A stretch of 64,000 nucleotides of DNA from DASXRA01 sp036506155 (GCA_036506155.1 DASXSF010000105.1:81025-145024), one strand, 5' to 3'. Numbered from the stretch's first letter, positions 41,470 to 50,746 are shown. Program-made: numbers and translations. Notes: a model not told the origin generated them from the sequence alone.

Positions 41470-42545
41470 GCTCGACGGGCCCGGACGTCCCGAGCGAGGA
41501 CGAGCTCCGGGAGATGAGCACCGAGCAGGCGATGCTCACCGGCGCGGCCACCGACGGCGTCTACGCGGTGCATCGGCGAGACCGCTTCCCGGTACCGGGG
41601 ACGAAGGCGGAGAAACGATCCGAGCGCGGCGTCGCTGCGCTTTTCACGATCGCGGCGCTGGCCGGCGTGGCGTTCATCGTCGTGTTCGTCGCGGCGCCGT
41701 GGACCTGGAAGCCGCCGGGAAACAGCCAGATTTTCCGATTCTACACACCGCTTCTGGGGACGCTGCTCGGCATCATGCTGGTCGGTCTCGGCGCAGGCGC
41801 GATCCTGTGGGCCAAATGGCTGATGCCCGAGGAGGAGTTCGTCCAGGAGCGGCACGACGAGCCGCAGCCCGGCGAAGGCGCCGACCAGGTGATGACCGGT
41901 GCCACGCTCGTCGCCGGCTACCGGGACACCGGGCTGCCCCGCAGGTCGCTGCTCGTCCGGACGCTCGTCCTGGCAGGCGGCGCGCTCGCGACGGTGCCGC
42001 TCGTCGCACTGATCGGAGGGCTGATCAAGGCGCCGGGTAAGACGCTGTTCCACACGCTGTGGAGCCCGCAGCCGGCAAAGTACCCGAACGGCATCCCGGT
42101 CGTGTACTCCAGCGGGCGACGGGTCAGCCCCAACGACCTGCAGGCCGGGGGCCTGGCCACGGTGTTCCCCGGAGTGCCGGGCGGGGTGAAAGATGCCAGC
42201 TCGCCGACGCTGCTGATCCGGTTGCGGCCCGGGCAGGGCAAGGACGTCGAGGCCCGCAACGGGCAGGCCAACTGGGGCTGGGGCGACTTCGTCGCGTACT
42301 CGAAGATCTGCACCCACGCGGGCTGCCCGGCCTCGCTGTACGAGCAGCAGACGACCCGGCTGCTGTGCCCGTGCCACCAGTCGCAATTCGAGGTGCTACG
42401 GGATGCCAAGCCCGTCTTCGGACCCGCGACGCGCAGCCTTCCGAAGCTTAAGCTCGACGTCGAGGTGGTCGACGGGGTGCAGTACTTCGTCGCGCCGCAG
42501 GACTACCAAGAGCCCATCGGGCCCGGCTTCTGGGAGCGCGGATGA
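41466..42545 (+). CDS. qcrA: Rieske iron-sulfur subunit of cytochrome bcc complex
   Basis: 359 residues from the GTG at 41466. Three transmembrane helices (about 57-78, 92-115 and 165-185) precede the Rieske domain with CTHAGC (about 282) and CPCHQS (about 301), which bind the 2Fe-2S cluster through two Cys and two His. The three-helix N-terminus is the actinobacterial form. It overlaps both qcrC and qcrB by four bases. Confidence 0.96.
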   Translation: MSSTGPDVPSEDELREMSTEQAMLTGAATDGVYAVHRRDRFPVPGTKAEKRSERGVAALFTIAALAGVAFIVVFVAAPWTWKPPGNSQIFRFYTPLLGTLLGIMLVGLGAGAILWAKWLMPEEEFVQERHDEPQPGEGADQVMTGATLVAGYRDTGLPRRSLLVRTLVLAGGALATVPLVALIGGLIKAPGKTLFHTLWSPQPAKYPNGIPVVYSSGRRVSPNDLQAGGLATVFPGVPGGVKDASSPTLLIRLRPGQGKDVEARNGQANWGWGDFVAYSKICTHAGCPASLYEQQTTRLLCPCHQSQFEVLRDAKPVFGPATRSLPKLKLDVEVVDGVQYFVAPQDYQEPIGPGFWERG

Positions 42546-44185
42546 CAAGTACGTCCGAAGCGCCGTCCCGCCGCGCCAGCCGGCCCCGCACGCCCGCCGG
42601 CAAGACCGGCATGTGGCTCGACGAGCGCTTCAAGGCCGCCGGTGCGACCCGCAAGTACCTGAACAAGGTCTTCCCCGACCACTGGTCATTCATGATGGGC
42701 GAGATCGCGCTCTACTCGTTCATCATCCTGATCCTCACAGGCACGTACCTCTCGTTCTTCTTCGACGCCTCGATGGGCGACATTAGGTACAACGGCAGCT
42801 ACGTGCCGCTGCAAGGCGTCGAGATGTCACGGGCGTACGCCTCCACGCTCAACATCTCCTTCGACGTTCGCGGTGGTCTGGTCATCCGCCAGATTCATCA
42901 CTGGGCAGCCCTGCTGTTCGTCGCGGCGATGCTGATCCACATGCTCCGGATCTTCTTCACCGGAGCGTTCCGCAAGCCGCGCGAGCTCAACTGGCTGATC
43001 GGACTAAGCCTGCTCGTGCTCGGCGTCCTCGAGGGCTTCGTCGGCTATTCGCTCCCCGACGACCTGCTGTCGGGCACCGGGTTCCGCATCGCCGACGCGA
43101 TCATCCTGTCGATCCCGGTCATCGGTACCTGGACTGCGTTCATGGTGTTCGGGGGCCCGTTCCCCGGCACGCTGATCATCGGCCGGCTGTACATCGTCCA
43201 CGTGCTGCTGATCCCGGGCATCCTCGTCGCCCTTATCGCCGTCCACCTGGCGATCATGATCCGGCAGAAGCACACCGACTTCCCGGGGCCCGGCAAGTCC
43301 GAGACGACGGTCGTCGGGCACCGCTTCTACCCCAAGTTCTCGGCGCAGGCGACCGGCTTCTTCTTCATCGTGTTCGGACTGCTCTGCGCGCTGGGCGGCC
43401 TGGCCCAGATCAACCCGATATGGCTCTTCGGGCCGTACAACCCGGCGCAGGTGTCGTCCGGCTCGCAGCCCGACTGGTACATGGGCCTGCTCGACGGGTC
43501 CACGCGGCTGTTCCCCTCCTGGGAGATTCGGCTGTGGGGACACACCGTTCCTGCCCTGTTCTGGCCGACGGTGGTGCTGCCGACCATCCTCATCGGGCTG
43601 GCCGCTGCGTACCCGTTCATCGAGGCGCGCCTGACGAAGGACCGTGCCCGCCACAACCTGCTGCAACGCCCGCGTGACGTTCCGGTGCGCACCGCTCTGG
43701 GGGCGATGGCCTGCACGTTCCTCGCCGTGCTGTTCATCTCCGGCGGCAACGACCTGATCGCCAAGGCGTTCGACATCTCGCTGAACGCCATGACGTGGGG
43801 CGGGCGGATCGCGACGTTGGTGCTGCCGCCCCTGGCCTACGTGATCGTGTATCGGCTCTGCCTCGGGCTGCAGCGGCACGACCGTGAGGTACTCGAACAC
43901 GGCGTCGAGACGGGCATCATCAAGCGGCTTCCGACCGGCGAGTTCATCGAGGTGCACCAGCCGCTGGGTCCCGTCGACGAGCACGGCCACGGGATGCTCA
44001 CGTACGCCGCCGCCGCCGTACCCAAGCGCATGAATCGGCTGGGACGCGGGCGGCTCGCCCACGTGCGCGGGTTCTTCTACCCGGTGAAGGAGAAGCCGGA
44101 GATCGCGGAGCGCCTCGCCGCCCTCGAAGACAGCGAGCACGCCGAGCTGGAAAGTCCCGAGCGCGAGGCCGAGCTCACCGACTGA
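42542..44185 (+). CDS. qcrB: Cytochrome b subunit of cytochrome bcc complex
   Basis: 547 residues with about nine transmembrane helices. Heme-ligating His pairs are in RQIHHWAALLF, MLIHMLRIF, VHVLLIPG and VHLAIMIRQKH. The quinol-site region PSWEIRLWG is present (actinobacterial variant of the PEWY loop). A long cytoplasmic C-terminal tail (about 430-547) is typical of the QcrB targeted by imidazopyridine drugs. It ends the ctaE-qcrCAB operon and converges on a membrane-protein gene one base away. Confidence 0.96.
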   Translation: MTSTSEAPSRRASRPRTPAGKTGMWLDERFKAAGATRKYLNKVFPDHWSFMMGEIALYSFIILILTGTYLSFFFDASMGDIRYNGSYVPLQGVEMSRAYASTLNISFDVRGGLVIRQIHHWAALLFVAAMLIHMLRIFFTGAFRKPRELNWLIGLSLLVLGVLEGFVGYSLPDDLLSGTGFRIADAIILSIPVIGTWTAFMVFGGPFPGTLIIGRLYIVHVLLIPGILVALIAVHLAIMIRQKHTDFPGPGKSETTVVGHRFYPKFSAQATGFFFIVFGLLCALGGLAQINPIWLFGPYNPAQVSSGSQPDWYMGLLDGSTRLFPSWEIRLWGHTVPALFWPTVVLPTILIGLAAAYPFIEARLTKDRARHNLLQRPRDVPVRTALGAMACTFLAVLFISGGNDLIAKAFDISLNAMTWGGRIATLVLPPLAYVIVYRLCLGLQRHDREVLEHGVETGIIKRLPTGEFIEVHQPLGPVDEHGHGMLTYAAAAVPKRMNRLGRGRLAHVRGFFYPVKEKPEIAERLAALEDSEHAELESPEREAELTD

Positions 44186-44186
44186 G

Positions 44187-44675
44187 CTAGCTCGGCACCC
44201 GAACGAGGAACAGCCAGGCGTTGATGACGCCGCCGATTAGGCTCGCCGCAGCAGCCGGGATCAGCCAATACAACCCGCCACCTGCACGCACAATGACGGT
44301 GACTCCGGCGACGCCGACCAATATCGCGGTGATCGTGTTCGGAGAGAACCGCTCGACATATCGGGCTACGCCGGACTCGCGGGCATGACCGGCACGCCGG
44401 TCCAGTACGAGCAGACCGGCACCCGACAAGACCGCCACCGCCAGCAATTGCCAGCCGACAGCTGTCGATGGTTGCGGGGCCACTAACACGACGGCGGTCA
44501 TGACCGATGTCATGAACAGCACAAGCGTCTGAGCGGCGCGAGAGCTGAGCGCCGGTGATTCGACAAGCGCGCTCCCCTTGACGGACACCGCCACGAACAG
44601 CAGACCGGTCAACGCACCGGCAGCCGCTGCCAGTGCTCCCCCGAAGGCGGCCCATGCCCCGGGCACGTATCCCAT
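44187..44675 (-). CDS. Membrane protein of unknown function (five hydrophobic segments)
   Basis: 162 residues, nearly all hydrophobic: about five transmembrane helices with short loops and the charged stretch DRRAGHARESGVARYVERF between helices 3 and 4. It has no cofactor-binding motif. Its 3' end abuts qcrB and it precedes ctaF on the same strand after 159 bp with no other gene, so it might be a supercomplex accessory, but its family is not recognised. Confidence 0.78.
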   Translation of the reverse strand: MGYVPGAWAAFGGALAAAAGALTGLLFVAVSVKGSALVESPALSSRAAQTLVLFMTSVMTAVVLVAPQPSTAVGWQLLAVAVLSGAGLLVLDRRAGHARESGVARYVERFSPNTITAILVGVAGVTVIVRAGGGLYWLIPAAAASLIGGVINAWLFLVRVPS

Positions 44676-44834
44676 CGCGGTTCACCTCCGAGGGTCCGGG
44701 CTTCGGGTCGGTGGGATTTTCTCAGCCGAGGACGCCGGTCTCGGGTTTCGAGGGTGGGTTCGCCTGTACCGGCTGCCGGCGCAGCCCGGCGAACACGGAT
44801 ACCCAGCCGCTGAACGAGAGCTCCCGGCAGTGGG

Positions 44835-45257
44835 TCAGGAAAGCGGCCGCCGCCCGCCGGTGTAGTACTCGAAGAGCAGCCCGCCGACCGTGCCCAAGAG
44901 GCCGATCACACCCACGAACACCAGCCAGATCTGCATAAACGCAAGACCGGTGCCGATGATTGTCGCGGCCAGCGCCAGCGCGAACGGCCAGTAGCTGCCC
45001 GGGCTGAAGAAGCCGAGTTCGCCCGCGCCTTCCGCGATCTCGGCGTCGGGCCGGTCCTCCGGTCGGGGGTCGATGCGCCGTGACACGAACCAGAAGAAGG
45101 ATCCCGCGATGCCCAGCAGCCCGCCGGACAGGATGAGGGCCGCGAGACCGGCCGGCTCGACATGACCGTCGCTCTTGTCCGTCCAGATCCCGTAGACGAT
45201 CGCGATAACCCATAGGAACAAGGCGATCGCCAGAAAGACCCGAGCCTCTATCTTCAT
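44835..45257 (-). CDS. ctaF: Actinobacterial cytochrome c oxidase subunit IV
   Basis: 140 residues with four transmembrane helices: ARVFLAIALFLWVIAIVYGI, LAALILSGGLLGIAGSFFWF, PFALALAATIIGTGL and WLVFVGVIGLLGTVGGLL, plus the family segment GFFSPGSYWPFALALAA. A small subunit of the aa3 oxidase. Its ATG overlaps the ctaC stop (ATGA). In many actinobacteria ctaD lies between ctaC and ctaF; here, as in mycobacteria, it does not. Confidence 0.93.
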   Translation of the reverse strand: MKIEARVFLAIALFLWVIAIVYGIWTDKSDGHVEPAGLAALILSGGLLGIAGSFFWFVSRRIDPRPEDRPDAEIAEGAGELGFFSPGSYWPFALALAATIIGTGLAFMQIWLVFVGVIGLLGTVGGLLFEYYTGGRRPLS

Positions 45258-46222
45258 GCGCAGCCCACATTCTGCGACGGGGCACGGCTAGTGCGGCTGG
45301 TGTTGAACGGATGGGTCGTGGTGGCGCACGGCGCCTCACCGATCGCCTCGAGCGCCTCGAACTGGCGGGCGGGGTTGGCCGGCCCGAGGCGGCGCAGCGC
45401 GCCGAGGTACTGCACGAAGGTGCTCGGGTCGACGACACGCACCTCGAAGTTCATCTGCGAATGGTACGTGCCGCACAGCTCGGCACAGCGTCCCACGAAA
45501 TGCCCGTTGGACGTCGCCGTGATCTCGAACTGGTTGTCGCGGTCGGTGCTGGTCGTGCCGTACGGGATGACGTCACGCTTGAACAGGAACTCCGGCACCC
45601 AGAACGAGTGGATCACGTCCTCGGAGTGCTCGACGAAGCGCACCGTCTCGCCACGTGGGATAACCAGGATCGGGATTTCCGCGGACGATCCGACGGTCGA
45701 CAACGGCAGCGGCAGGCCGTCGGCGCCGGTCTGTCCGGGGTAGCTGTCGACGACGGTCTGGCCCTGGTCGTTGTGGTGGCTGACGTACTCGAACTGCCAG
45801 TTCCATTTGAACGCGTCGACCTGGACGACGACATCGGGGTTCTTGGTCCGCTTGTTGACGTAGTTCTCGGTGACGACCGTGTAGTAGAACAGCCCGGCGA
45901 TGATCAGGAAAGGAGTGATCGTGTAGGCCCATTCCAGCGGCAGGTTGTACTTGGTCTGCTTCGGGACATCGTCGGTCCTCTTCCAATACCGACCGCAGCA
46001 CCAGAAGATCAGGAACCACACGATGCAGCCGACGATGAGCGCCGTGACCGAGGACCAGGTCCACAGCACACGCATCTTTTCGGCCTGCTTGGTGACGCCC
46101 GTGGGCCACCCGAAGCGCAGCTTCTTCTCGATGTCGCTCGACGAGCAGGCAGAGAGCGTGAGGGCGGCGACGGCGGCTAGCGCACTCAGCCGGACGATGC
46201 GAGTCCATCGCCTGCGCTGCAC
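45254..46222 (-). CDS. ctaC: Cytochrome c oxidase subunit II
   Basis: 322 residues from the GTG at 46222 (GAGAGG nine bases upstream); the frame is open to 46252. A lipoprotein signal ends LTLSAC, followed by two transmembrane helices (about 55-80 and 100-120) and the CuA cupredoxin domain. The CuA ligands are visible in VIHSFWVPEF (His) and CAELCGTYHSQM (Cys, Glu, Cys, His, Met). It receives electrons from QcrC in the supercomplex. A ~40-residue C-terminal tail rich in Ala, Thr and Ser follows. Divergent from the cysteine-desulfurase-like gene. Confidence 0.96.
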   Translation of the reverse strand: MQRRRWTRIVRLSALAAVAALTLSACSSSDIEKKLRFGWPTGVTKQAEKMRVLWTWSSVTALIVGCIVWFLIFWCCGRYWKRTDDVPKQTKYNLPLEWAYTITPFLIIAGLFYYTVVTENYVNKRTKNPDVVVQVDAFKWNWQFEYVSHHNDQGQTVVDSYPGQTGADGLPLPLSTVGSSAEIPILVIPRGETVRFVEHSEDVIHSFWVPEFLFKRDVIPYGTTSTDRDNQFEITATSNGHFVGRCAELCGTYHSQMNFEVRVVDPSTFVQYLGALRRLGPANPARQFEALEAIGEAPCATTTHPFNTSRTSRAPSQNVGCA

Positions 46223-46314
46223 TACGAACCGCCTCTCGTCGAGCCCTGCCACGGATCATCCGGAGCGTACTTGACGCCCTCGCCACCGCCGTTCACGGGG
46301 CTAGCTTGGACATC

Positions 46315-47433
46315 GTGCCCGCATACCTCGACGCCGCCTCGGCCGCGCCACTGCATCCGGTCGCCCGCCAGGCACTGATCGCGGCGCTCGAAGACGGCTG
46401 GGCCGATCCGGGACGGCTCTACGGCGCTGGTCGCCGCGCGCAACTGCTGCTCGACCCGGCGCGCGAATCCGTGGCCGAATGTATCGGCGCCCGGCCGGAC
46501 GAGGTGAGCTTCACCGCGAACGGCACCCAGGCCCTTTCCGCCGCGGCACTCGGGACGCTGGCGGCCAACCGGCGGCACGGCGACACGTTCGTGCACACCG
46601 CGGTCGAACACTCCGCGCTGCTGCACGCCGCCGAACTGCACCCCGGACCCGTCGTCTCGGTCGGCGTCGACACGCTGGGACGTGTCGACGTCGCCGCGTT
46701 CGTGGCCGCCGCACGGGCGGGCGCCGCCGCGGCGGCGGTGCAGGCAGCGAACCACGAGGTCGGCACGACGCAGCCCGTCGGCGAGATCGCCGCCGCCGTC
46801 CCGGACGTGCCGCTCATCGTCGACGCCACGCAGACGTTGGGCCACTCCGCGCTCCCGGCGCACTGGTCCGTGCTGGCCTGCGACGCGCGTACGTGGGGCG
46901 GGCCGCCCGGGGTCGGTGCACTCTGCGTGCGAACGGGCACGCGCTGGCGCTCCCCCTATCCGGCCGACGACCGCGAGGGCGGGCGGGTGCCGGGCACGCC
47001 GAACGTCCCGGCGATCGTGGCGGCTGCCGCGGCGCTGCGGGCGGCGTGCGCCGACCAGGCGGCCGAGGCGGCCCGGCTGTCGAAGCTGGTCGATCAGATC
47101 CGGACGACCGTCGCGGCCACCGTGCCGGACGTGGAGGTGCTGGGCGACCCGGTCGACCGGCTGCCGCACATCGTGACGTTCTCGTGTCTGTACGTGGACG
47201 GTGAGGCATTGCTCACCGCCCTGGATCGTCGCGGGTTCGCGGTCTCGTCCGGCTCGTCGTGCACGTCGTCCACGCTGCAGCCGTCGCACGTGCTGGTTGC
47301 GATGGGCGCGCTGACGTCGGGCAACGTGCGCGTGTCGTTGCACCACGCGACGACGCAGGCCGAGATCGACGAGTTTCTACGCGTACTGCCCGACGCGGTC
47401 GCGGACGTCCGCGCCGAGATCGGGGCGCCGTGA
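46315..47433 (+). CDS. Cysteine-desulfurase-like class V aminotransferase without the PLP lysine
   Basis: 372 residues from the GTG at 46315. The fold is NifS/IscS-like: YLDAASAAPLHP, FTANGTQALSAAAL, the stacking His in TAVEHSALL, NHEVGTTQPVGEI and IVDATQTLG. The active-site Cys lies in the usual loop, SSGSSCTSSTLQPSHVL (about residue 316). At the PLP Schiff-base site the expected HKxxGPKG reads ARTWGGPPG: Thr193 (codon ACG at 46891) replaces the Lys. Normal PLP chemistry should fail unless another Lys serves. A TusA-like gene follows, and fusions of the two domains are known in Streptomyces, so it probably belongs to sulfur transfer. Divergent from ctaC. Confidence 0.85.
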   Translation: MPAYLDAASAAPLHPVARQALIAALEDGWADPGRLYGAGRRAQLLLDPARESVAECIGARPDEVSFTANGTQALSAAALGTLAANRRHGDTFVHTAVEHSALLHAAELHPGPVVSVGVDTLGRVDVAAFVAAARAGAAAAAVQAANHEVGTTQPVGEIAAAVPDVPLIVDATQTLGHSALPAHWSVLACDARTWGGPPGVGALCVRTGTRWRSPYPADDREGGRVPGTPNVPAIVAAAAALRAACADQAAEAARLSKLVDQIRTTVAATVPDVEVLGDPVDRLPHIVTFSCLYVDGEALLTALDRRGFAVSSGSSCTSSTLQPSHVLVAMGALTSGNVRVSLHHATTQAEIDEFLRVLPDAVADVRAEIGAP

Positions 47434-47485
47434 GCGAGCATCGCAGGGTCGCCGCGCCGGGCCGAGAAGCGCAGCTCACGGCAGC

Positions 47486-47508
47486 GATGAGCGCTCGCGC
47501 GAAGAGCC
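47486..47508 (+). repeat. Dispersed GC-rich element, full copy
   Basis: A full copy of the core (GAGCGCTCGCGCGAAGAGC, 47489-47507) lies in the 85-bp gap between the desulfurase-like gene and the TusA gene. It ends 11 bases before the TusA start. Confidence 0.65.
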
Positions 47509-47518
47509 AGAAGGCTCC

Positions 47519-47740
47519 GTGAGGCTGGATTGCCGGGGGCGGCGCTGCCCGCTGCCGATCCTCGACCTGGCAAAACACATCGGCGACGTGGCCGTCGGCG
47601 AGACAATCACGGTCGAGGCCGACGACCCCGCGGCAGGGCCGGACATCCTCGCCTGGTGCCGGATGCGCGGCCATGCGTACGCCGGCGCGTCGCGCGCCGC
47701 CGACGGCACACCCGCCTACACGGTGCGTCGCCTCCACTAG
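47519..47740 (+). CDS. TusA-family sulfur carrier protein
   Basis: 73 residues from the GTG at 47519. It is the whole TusA fold: LDCRGRRCPLPILDLAKHI with the sulfur-accepting Cys10 in the CPLP motif, then VGETITVEADDPAAGPDI and a closing amphipathic strand. TusA proteins carry persulfide sulfur from a desulfurase to tRNA thiolation, molybdenum cofactor or Fe-S routes. The desulfurase-like gene upstream is its natural partner. It lies ten bases before asnB. Confidence 0.9.
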   Translation: MRLDCRGRRCPLPILDLAKHIGDVAVGETITVEADDPAAGPDILAWCRMRGHAYAGASRAADGTPAYTVRRLH

Positions 47741-47750
47741 CCTGGTCGGC

Positions 47751-49640
47751 GTGTGCGGTCTGATCGGCTTCCTGTCGGCGAGCGGCGACGCGGGCAGCGT
47801 CAAGGCGGACATCGAGGACTCTCTCGCGTGCATGCGGCACCGCGGCCCGGACGAGGGCGGGGTGTGGGCGGACGACGACGTGGCGATCGGGTTCCGCCGT
47901 CTGTCGATCATCGACATCGACCTGTCACATCAGCCGCTGCCCTACCTGAACGGCCGCTACCACCTGATCTTCAACGGCGAGATCTACAACTACCTCGAGT
48001 TGCGCGAGCGGCTCACCCGCGAGTTCGGCGCGCGCTTCGAGACCGACGGCGACGGTGAAGCTGTCGTCGCGGGTTACCACTACCTCGGCGAAGACGTCGT
48101 CCGCGAACTGCGCGGCATGTTCGCGTTCCTGATCTGGGACGCCCAGGAGCGGGTTCTCTTCGGTGCCCGTGACTGGTTCGGCATCAAGCCGTTGTACAGC
48201 TATGCTGATGAACGCGGCACGTTCTTCGCCAGCGAGAAGAAGTCGCTGCTGCGCGTCGCGCGTACCGCCGACGTCGACGGCACCGCACTACAGCACTACC
48301 TGACTTTGCAGTACGTGCCGGAGCCGGCATCGATGCACCGCCAGATCCGCCGGGTCGAGTCCGGCACGTGCTTCACGATGCGCAGCGGAGAGACTCCGGT
48401 CTTCCGGCGCTACTTCCACCCCGACTTCGCCATCCGGCGCGTGGACGATGCGACCCGGCTGTACCGCGAGATCACCGATGTGCTCGAGGACTCTGTCGAG
48501 AAGCACATGCGCGCCGATGTCACCGTCGGGTCGTTCCTCTCCGGCGGTATCGACTCGACGGCCATCGCGGCGCTGGCCAAACGCCACAACCCCAAGCTGC
48601 TGACGTTCACCACGGGCTTCGAACGTGAGGGGTACTCCGAGATCGAGGTCGCAGCAGAATCGGCAGCAGCCATCGGCGTCGAGCACATCACCAAGGTCGT
48701 CACGCCGGCCGAGATGATGAACACCCTGCCGCTGATCGTGTGGTACTTGGACGATCCGGTCGCCGACCCGGCGTTGGTGCCGCTGTACTTCATCGCCCGC
48801 GAGGCGCGCAAGCACGTGAAGGTGGTGCTGTCCGGCGAGGGCGCCGACGAGCTGTTCGGCGGCTACACGATCTACCGCGAGCCGATCAGCTTGCGTCCTC
48901 TGGAACGCCTGCCACGTTCCGTACGCCGAGGTCTGGGCAGCCTGGGTGGCGTGCTGCCGGATGGCATGCGCGGCAAGGATCTCTTGCGCCGGGCGTCCAT
49001 CGGAATCGAGGAGCGGTACTACGGCAATGCGCGGATCTTCCGGCCGGACGAGATGGGGCTGTTCCGGGGCTTCGACCCGACGGTGTCCTACATGGACGTG
49101 ACCGCGCCGCACTACGCCGCAACCCGGCACCTCGACGACTCCACGAGAATGCAGTACATAGACCTGTTCACGTGGCTGCGCGGCGACATCCTCGTGAAGG
49201 CCGACAAGATGACGATGGCGAACTCCCTGGAACTTCGCGTGCCGTTCCTCGACATCGAGGTATTCCGTGTCGCATCTTCCATCTCGACCGGCGAGAAGCT
49301 CACCCGGCAGACCACCAAGTACGCACTGCGCCGGGCACTCGCCGACATCGTGCCGCCGCACGTGCTCAACCGTGCGAAACTCGGCTTCCCCGTGCCGATC
49401 CGGCACTGGCTGCGCGCCGAGCTCTACGAGTGGGCGCGGGCGATCATCGTGGATTCGCAGGCGGATGCCTTCATCGACCGGCAGGCCGCGCTCCGGCTGC
49501 TCGATGCGCACCGCGACGGCAGCATCGACCACTCGCGCAAAATCTGGACCCTGCTCGTGTTCATGATCTGGCACGGGATCTTCGTCGAGAACCGGATCAG
49601 CCCGGACGTTCCGGAGCCGGTGTACCCCGTGCGGGTCTAG
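47751..49640 (+). CDS. asnB: Asparagine synthase (glutamine-hydrolysing)
   Basis: 629 residues from the GTG at 47751, the only start that leaves Cys2 (VCGLIGF) at the N-terminus as the glutaminase nucleophile. The class-II amidotransferase domain covers about 1-210 with RRLSIID and NGEIYNY. The synthase domain has the PP-loop SFLSGGIDSTAIAAL (about 262) and GEGADELFGGY. It makes asparagine from aspartate, ATP and glutamine; in related actinobacteria a paralogue amidates cell-wall peptides, so that role is possible too. The position between ctaC and adoK matches M. tuberculosis Rv2201. Confidence 0.95.
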   Translation: MCGLIGFLSASGDAGSVKADIEDSLACMRHRGPDEGGVWADDDVAIGFRRLSIIDIDLSHQPLPYLNGRYHLIFNGEIYNYLELRERLTREFGARFETDGDGEAVVAGYHYLGEDVVRELRGMFAFLIWDAQERVLFGARDWFGIKPLYSYADERGTFFASEKKSLLRVARTADVDGTALQHYLTLQYVPEPASMHRQIRRVESGTCFTMRSGETPVFRRYFHPDFAIRRVDDATRLYREITDVLEDSVEKHMRADVTVGSFLSGGIDSTAIAALAKRHNPKLLTFTTGFEREGYSEIEVAAESAAAIGVEHITKVVTPAEMMNTLPLIVWYLDDPVADPALVPLYFIAREARKHVKVVLSGEGADELFGGYTIYREPISLRPLERLPRSVRRGLGSLGGVLPDGMRGKDLLRRASIGIEERYYGNARIFRPDEMGLFRGFDPTVSYMDVTAPHYAATRHLDDSTRMQYIDLFTWLRGDILVKADKMTMANSLELRVPFLDIEVFRVASSISTGEKLTRQTTKYALRRALADIVPPHVLNRAKLGFPVPIRHWLRAELYEWARAIIVDSQADAFIDRQAALRLLDAHRDGSIDHSRKIWTLLVFMIWHGIFVENRISPDVPEPVYPVRV

Positions 49641-49662
49641 CGATGAGCGCTCACGCGATGGG
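49641..49662 (+). repeat. Dispersed GC-rich element, copy after asnB
   Basis: CGATGAGCGCTCACGCGATG starts at the base after the asnB stop codon, in the 46-bp gap between the converging asnB and adenosine kinase genes. One or two changes from the core. Confidence 0.55.
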
Positions 49663-49686
49663 CGACGTCTGACGCCCGGCGTCTGA

Positions 49687-50667
49687 CTAGTCGATGCCAG
49701 CCAGGTGCGGCAGCACCTCGGCGGCAGTCTCGTCTCCGTACGACTCGGCGAGCCGCGTGGCGAATCCCTCGCGGGTCAGCTCGTACTCCTGGGTGCCCAC
49801 CGTCTCGAGGACGAGGGTCGCCAGCAGGCTGCCGACCTGCGCGGCGCGTTCCCATGACAGCCCCCACGTCCGGGCAGCGAGGAAGCCGGCGCGGAAACCG
49901 TCGCCGACACCAGTCGGATCGACCTTCGCGCGCTCGCGCGCCGCCGGCACATGGACGGTGGGCAGATCGCGGCCGCGGATCTCGACGCCCTTCGCTCCCA
50001 GCGTGGTGACCTGGACGCCGACGCGAGCCAGTACCTCCGCCTCGGAGTATCCGGTCTTCGATTCGAGCAGGTTCTTCTCGTAGTCGTTGGTGAACAGCAG
50101 GCTGGCGCCTTCGACGAGATCGCGGAGCTCCGCGCCGGACATCCTCGCGATCTGCTGGGACGGGTCGGCCGCGAAGCGGTAGCCGCGGTCGCGGCATTCG
50201 GCGCTGTGGCGGGTCATGGCGACCGGGTCATCGGCACTGATCAGCACCAGCTCGGCTCCGGTGCGTTCGACGGCCGGCGCCAGCTCGATGTTGCGGGCCT
50301 CGCTCATCGCGCCGGCGTAGAACGACGCGATCTGGCACATGTCCTCGTCGGTGGTGCACACGAACCGGGCGGTGTGGCACTCGGTGGAGATATACACCGA
50401 CCCACAGTCGACGCCGTTGCGCTCCAGCCAGGCTCGGTACTCGTCGAAGTCGTGCCCGGCGGCCCCGATCAGCACCGGCGACTCCCCCAGCTTGGCCATC
50501 CCGAACGCGATATTGGGCGCCACGCCACCGCGCCGCACGACCAGATCGTCGACGAGGAACGACAGTGAGACCCGGTCCAAGTGCTCGGCGAGCAGTTGCT
50601 CGCCGAACTTGCCGGGAAAGTGCATGAGGTGATCGGTCGCAATGGAACCGCTGACGAGTACGGGCAC
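49687..50667 (-). CDS. adoK: PfkB-family kinase, adenosine kinase-like
   Basis: 326 residues from the GTG at 50667 (AGGAGG five bases upstream). Ribokinase-fold motifs: VSGSIATDHLMHFPGKF, the GG motif RRGGVAPNIAFGMAKLG, and the catalytic anion hole DPTGVGDGFRAGF. The closest family I recognise is mycobacterial AdoK (Rv2202c), which phosphorylates adenosine to AMP and occupies the same place between asnB and erpA. Other sugar or nucleoside kinase activities are not excluded. Confidence 0.88.
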   Translation of the reverse strand: MPVLVSGSIATDHLMHFPGKFGEQLLAEHLDRVSLSFLVDDLVVRRGGVAPNIAFGMAKLGESPVLIGAAGHDFDEYRAWLERNGVDCGSVYISTECHTARFVCTTDEDMCQIASFYAGAMSEARNIELAPAVERTGAELVLISADDPVAMTRHSAECRDRGYRFAADPSQQIARMSGAELRDLVEGASLLFTNDYEKNLLESKTGYSEAEVLARVGVQVTTLGAKGVEIRGRDLPTVHVPAARERAKVDPTGVGDGFRAGFLAARTWGLSWERAAQVGSLLATLVLETVGTQEYELTREGFATRLAESYGDETAAEVLPHLAGID

Positions 50668-50680
50668 GGGACCTCCTGCT

Positions 50681-50710
50681 GCTCTTCGCGCGGGCGCTCC
50701 TCGCGGCTCA
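50681..50710 (-). repeat. Dispersed GC-rich element, diverged copy
   Basis: GCTCTTCGCGCGGGCGCTCC on the plus strand, then TCGCGGCTCA. It is a diverged copy of the core upstream of adoK. Confidence 0.4.
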
Positions 50711-50746
50711 CAGAGCACGCTACCGGGCGATCTCCTGAAGACGAAA

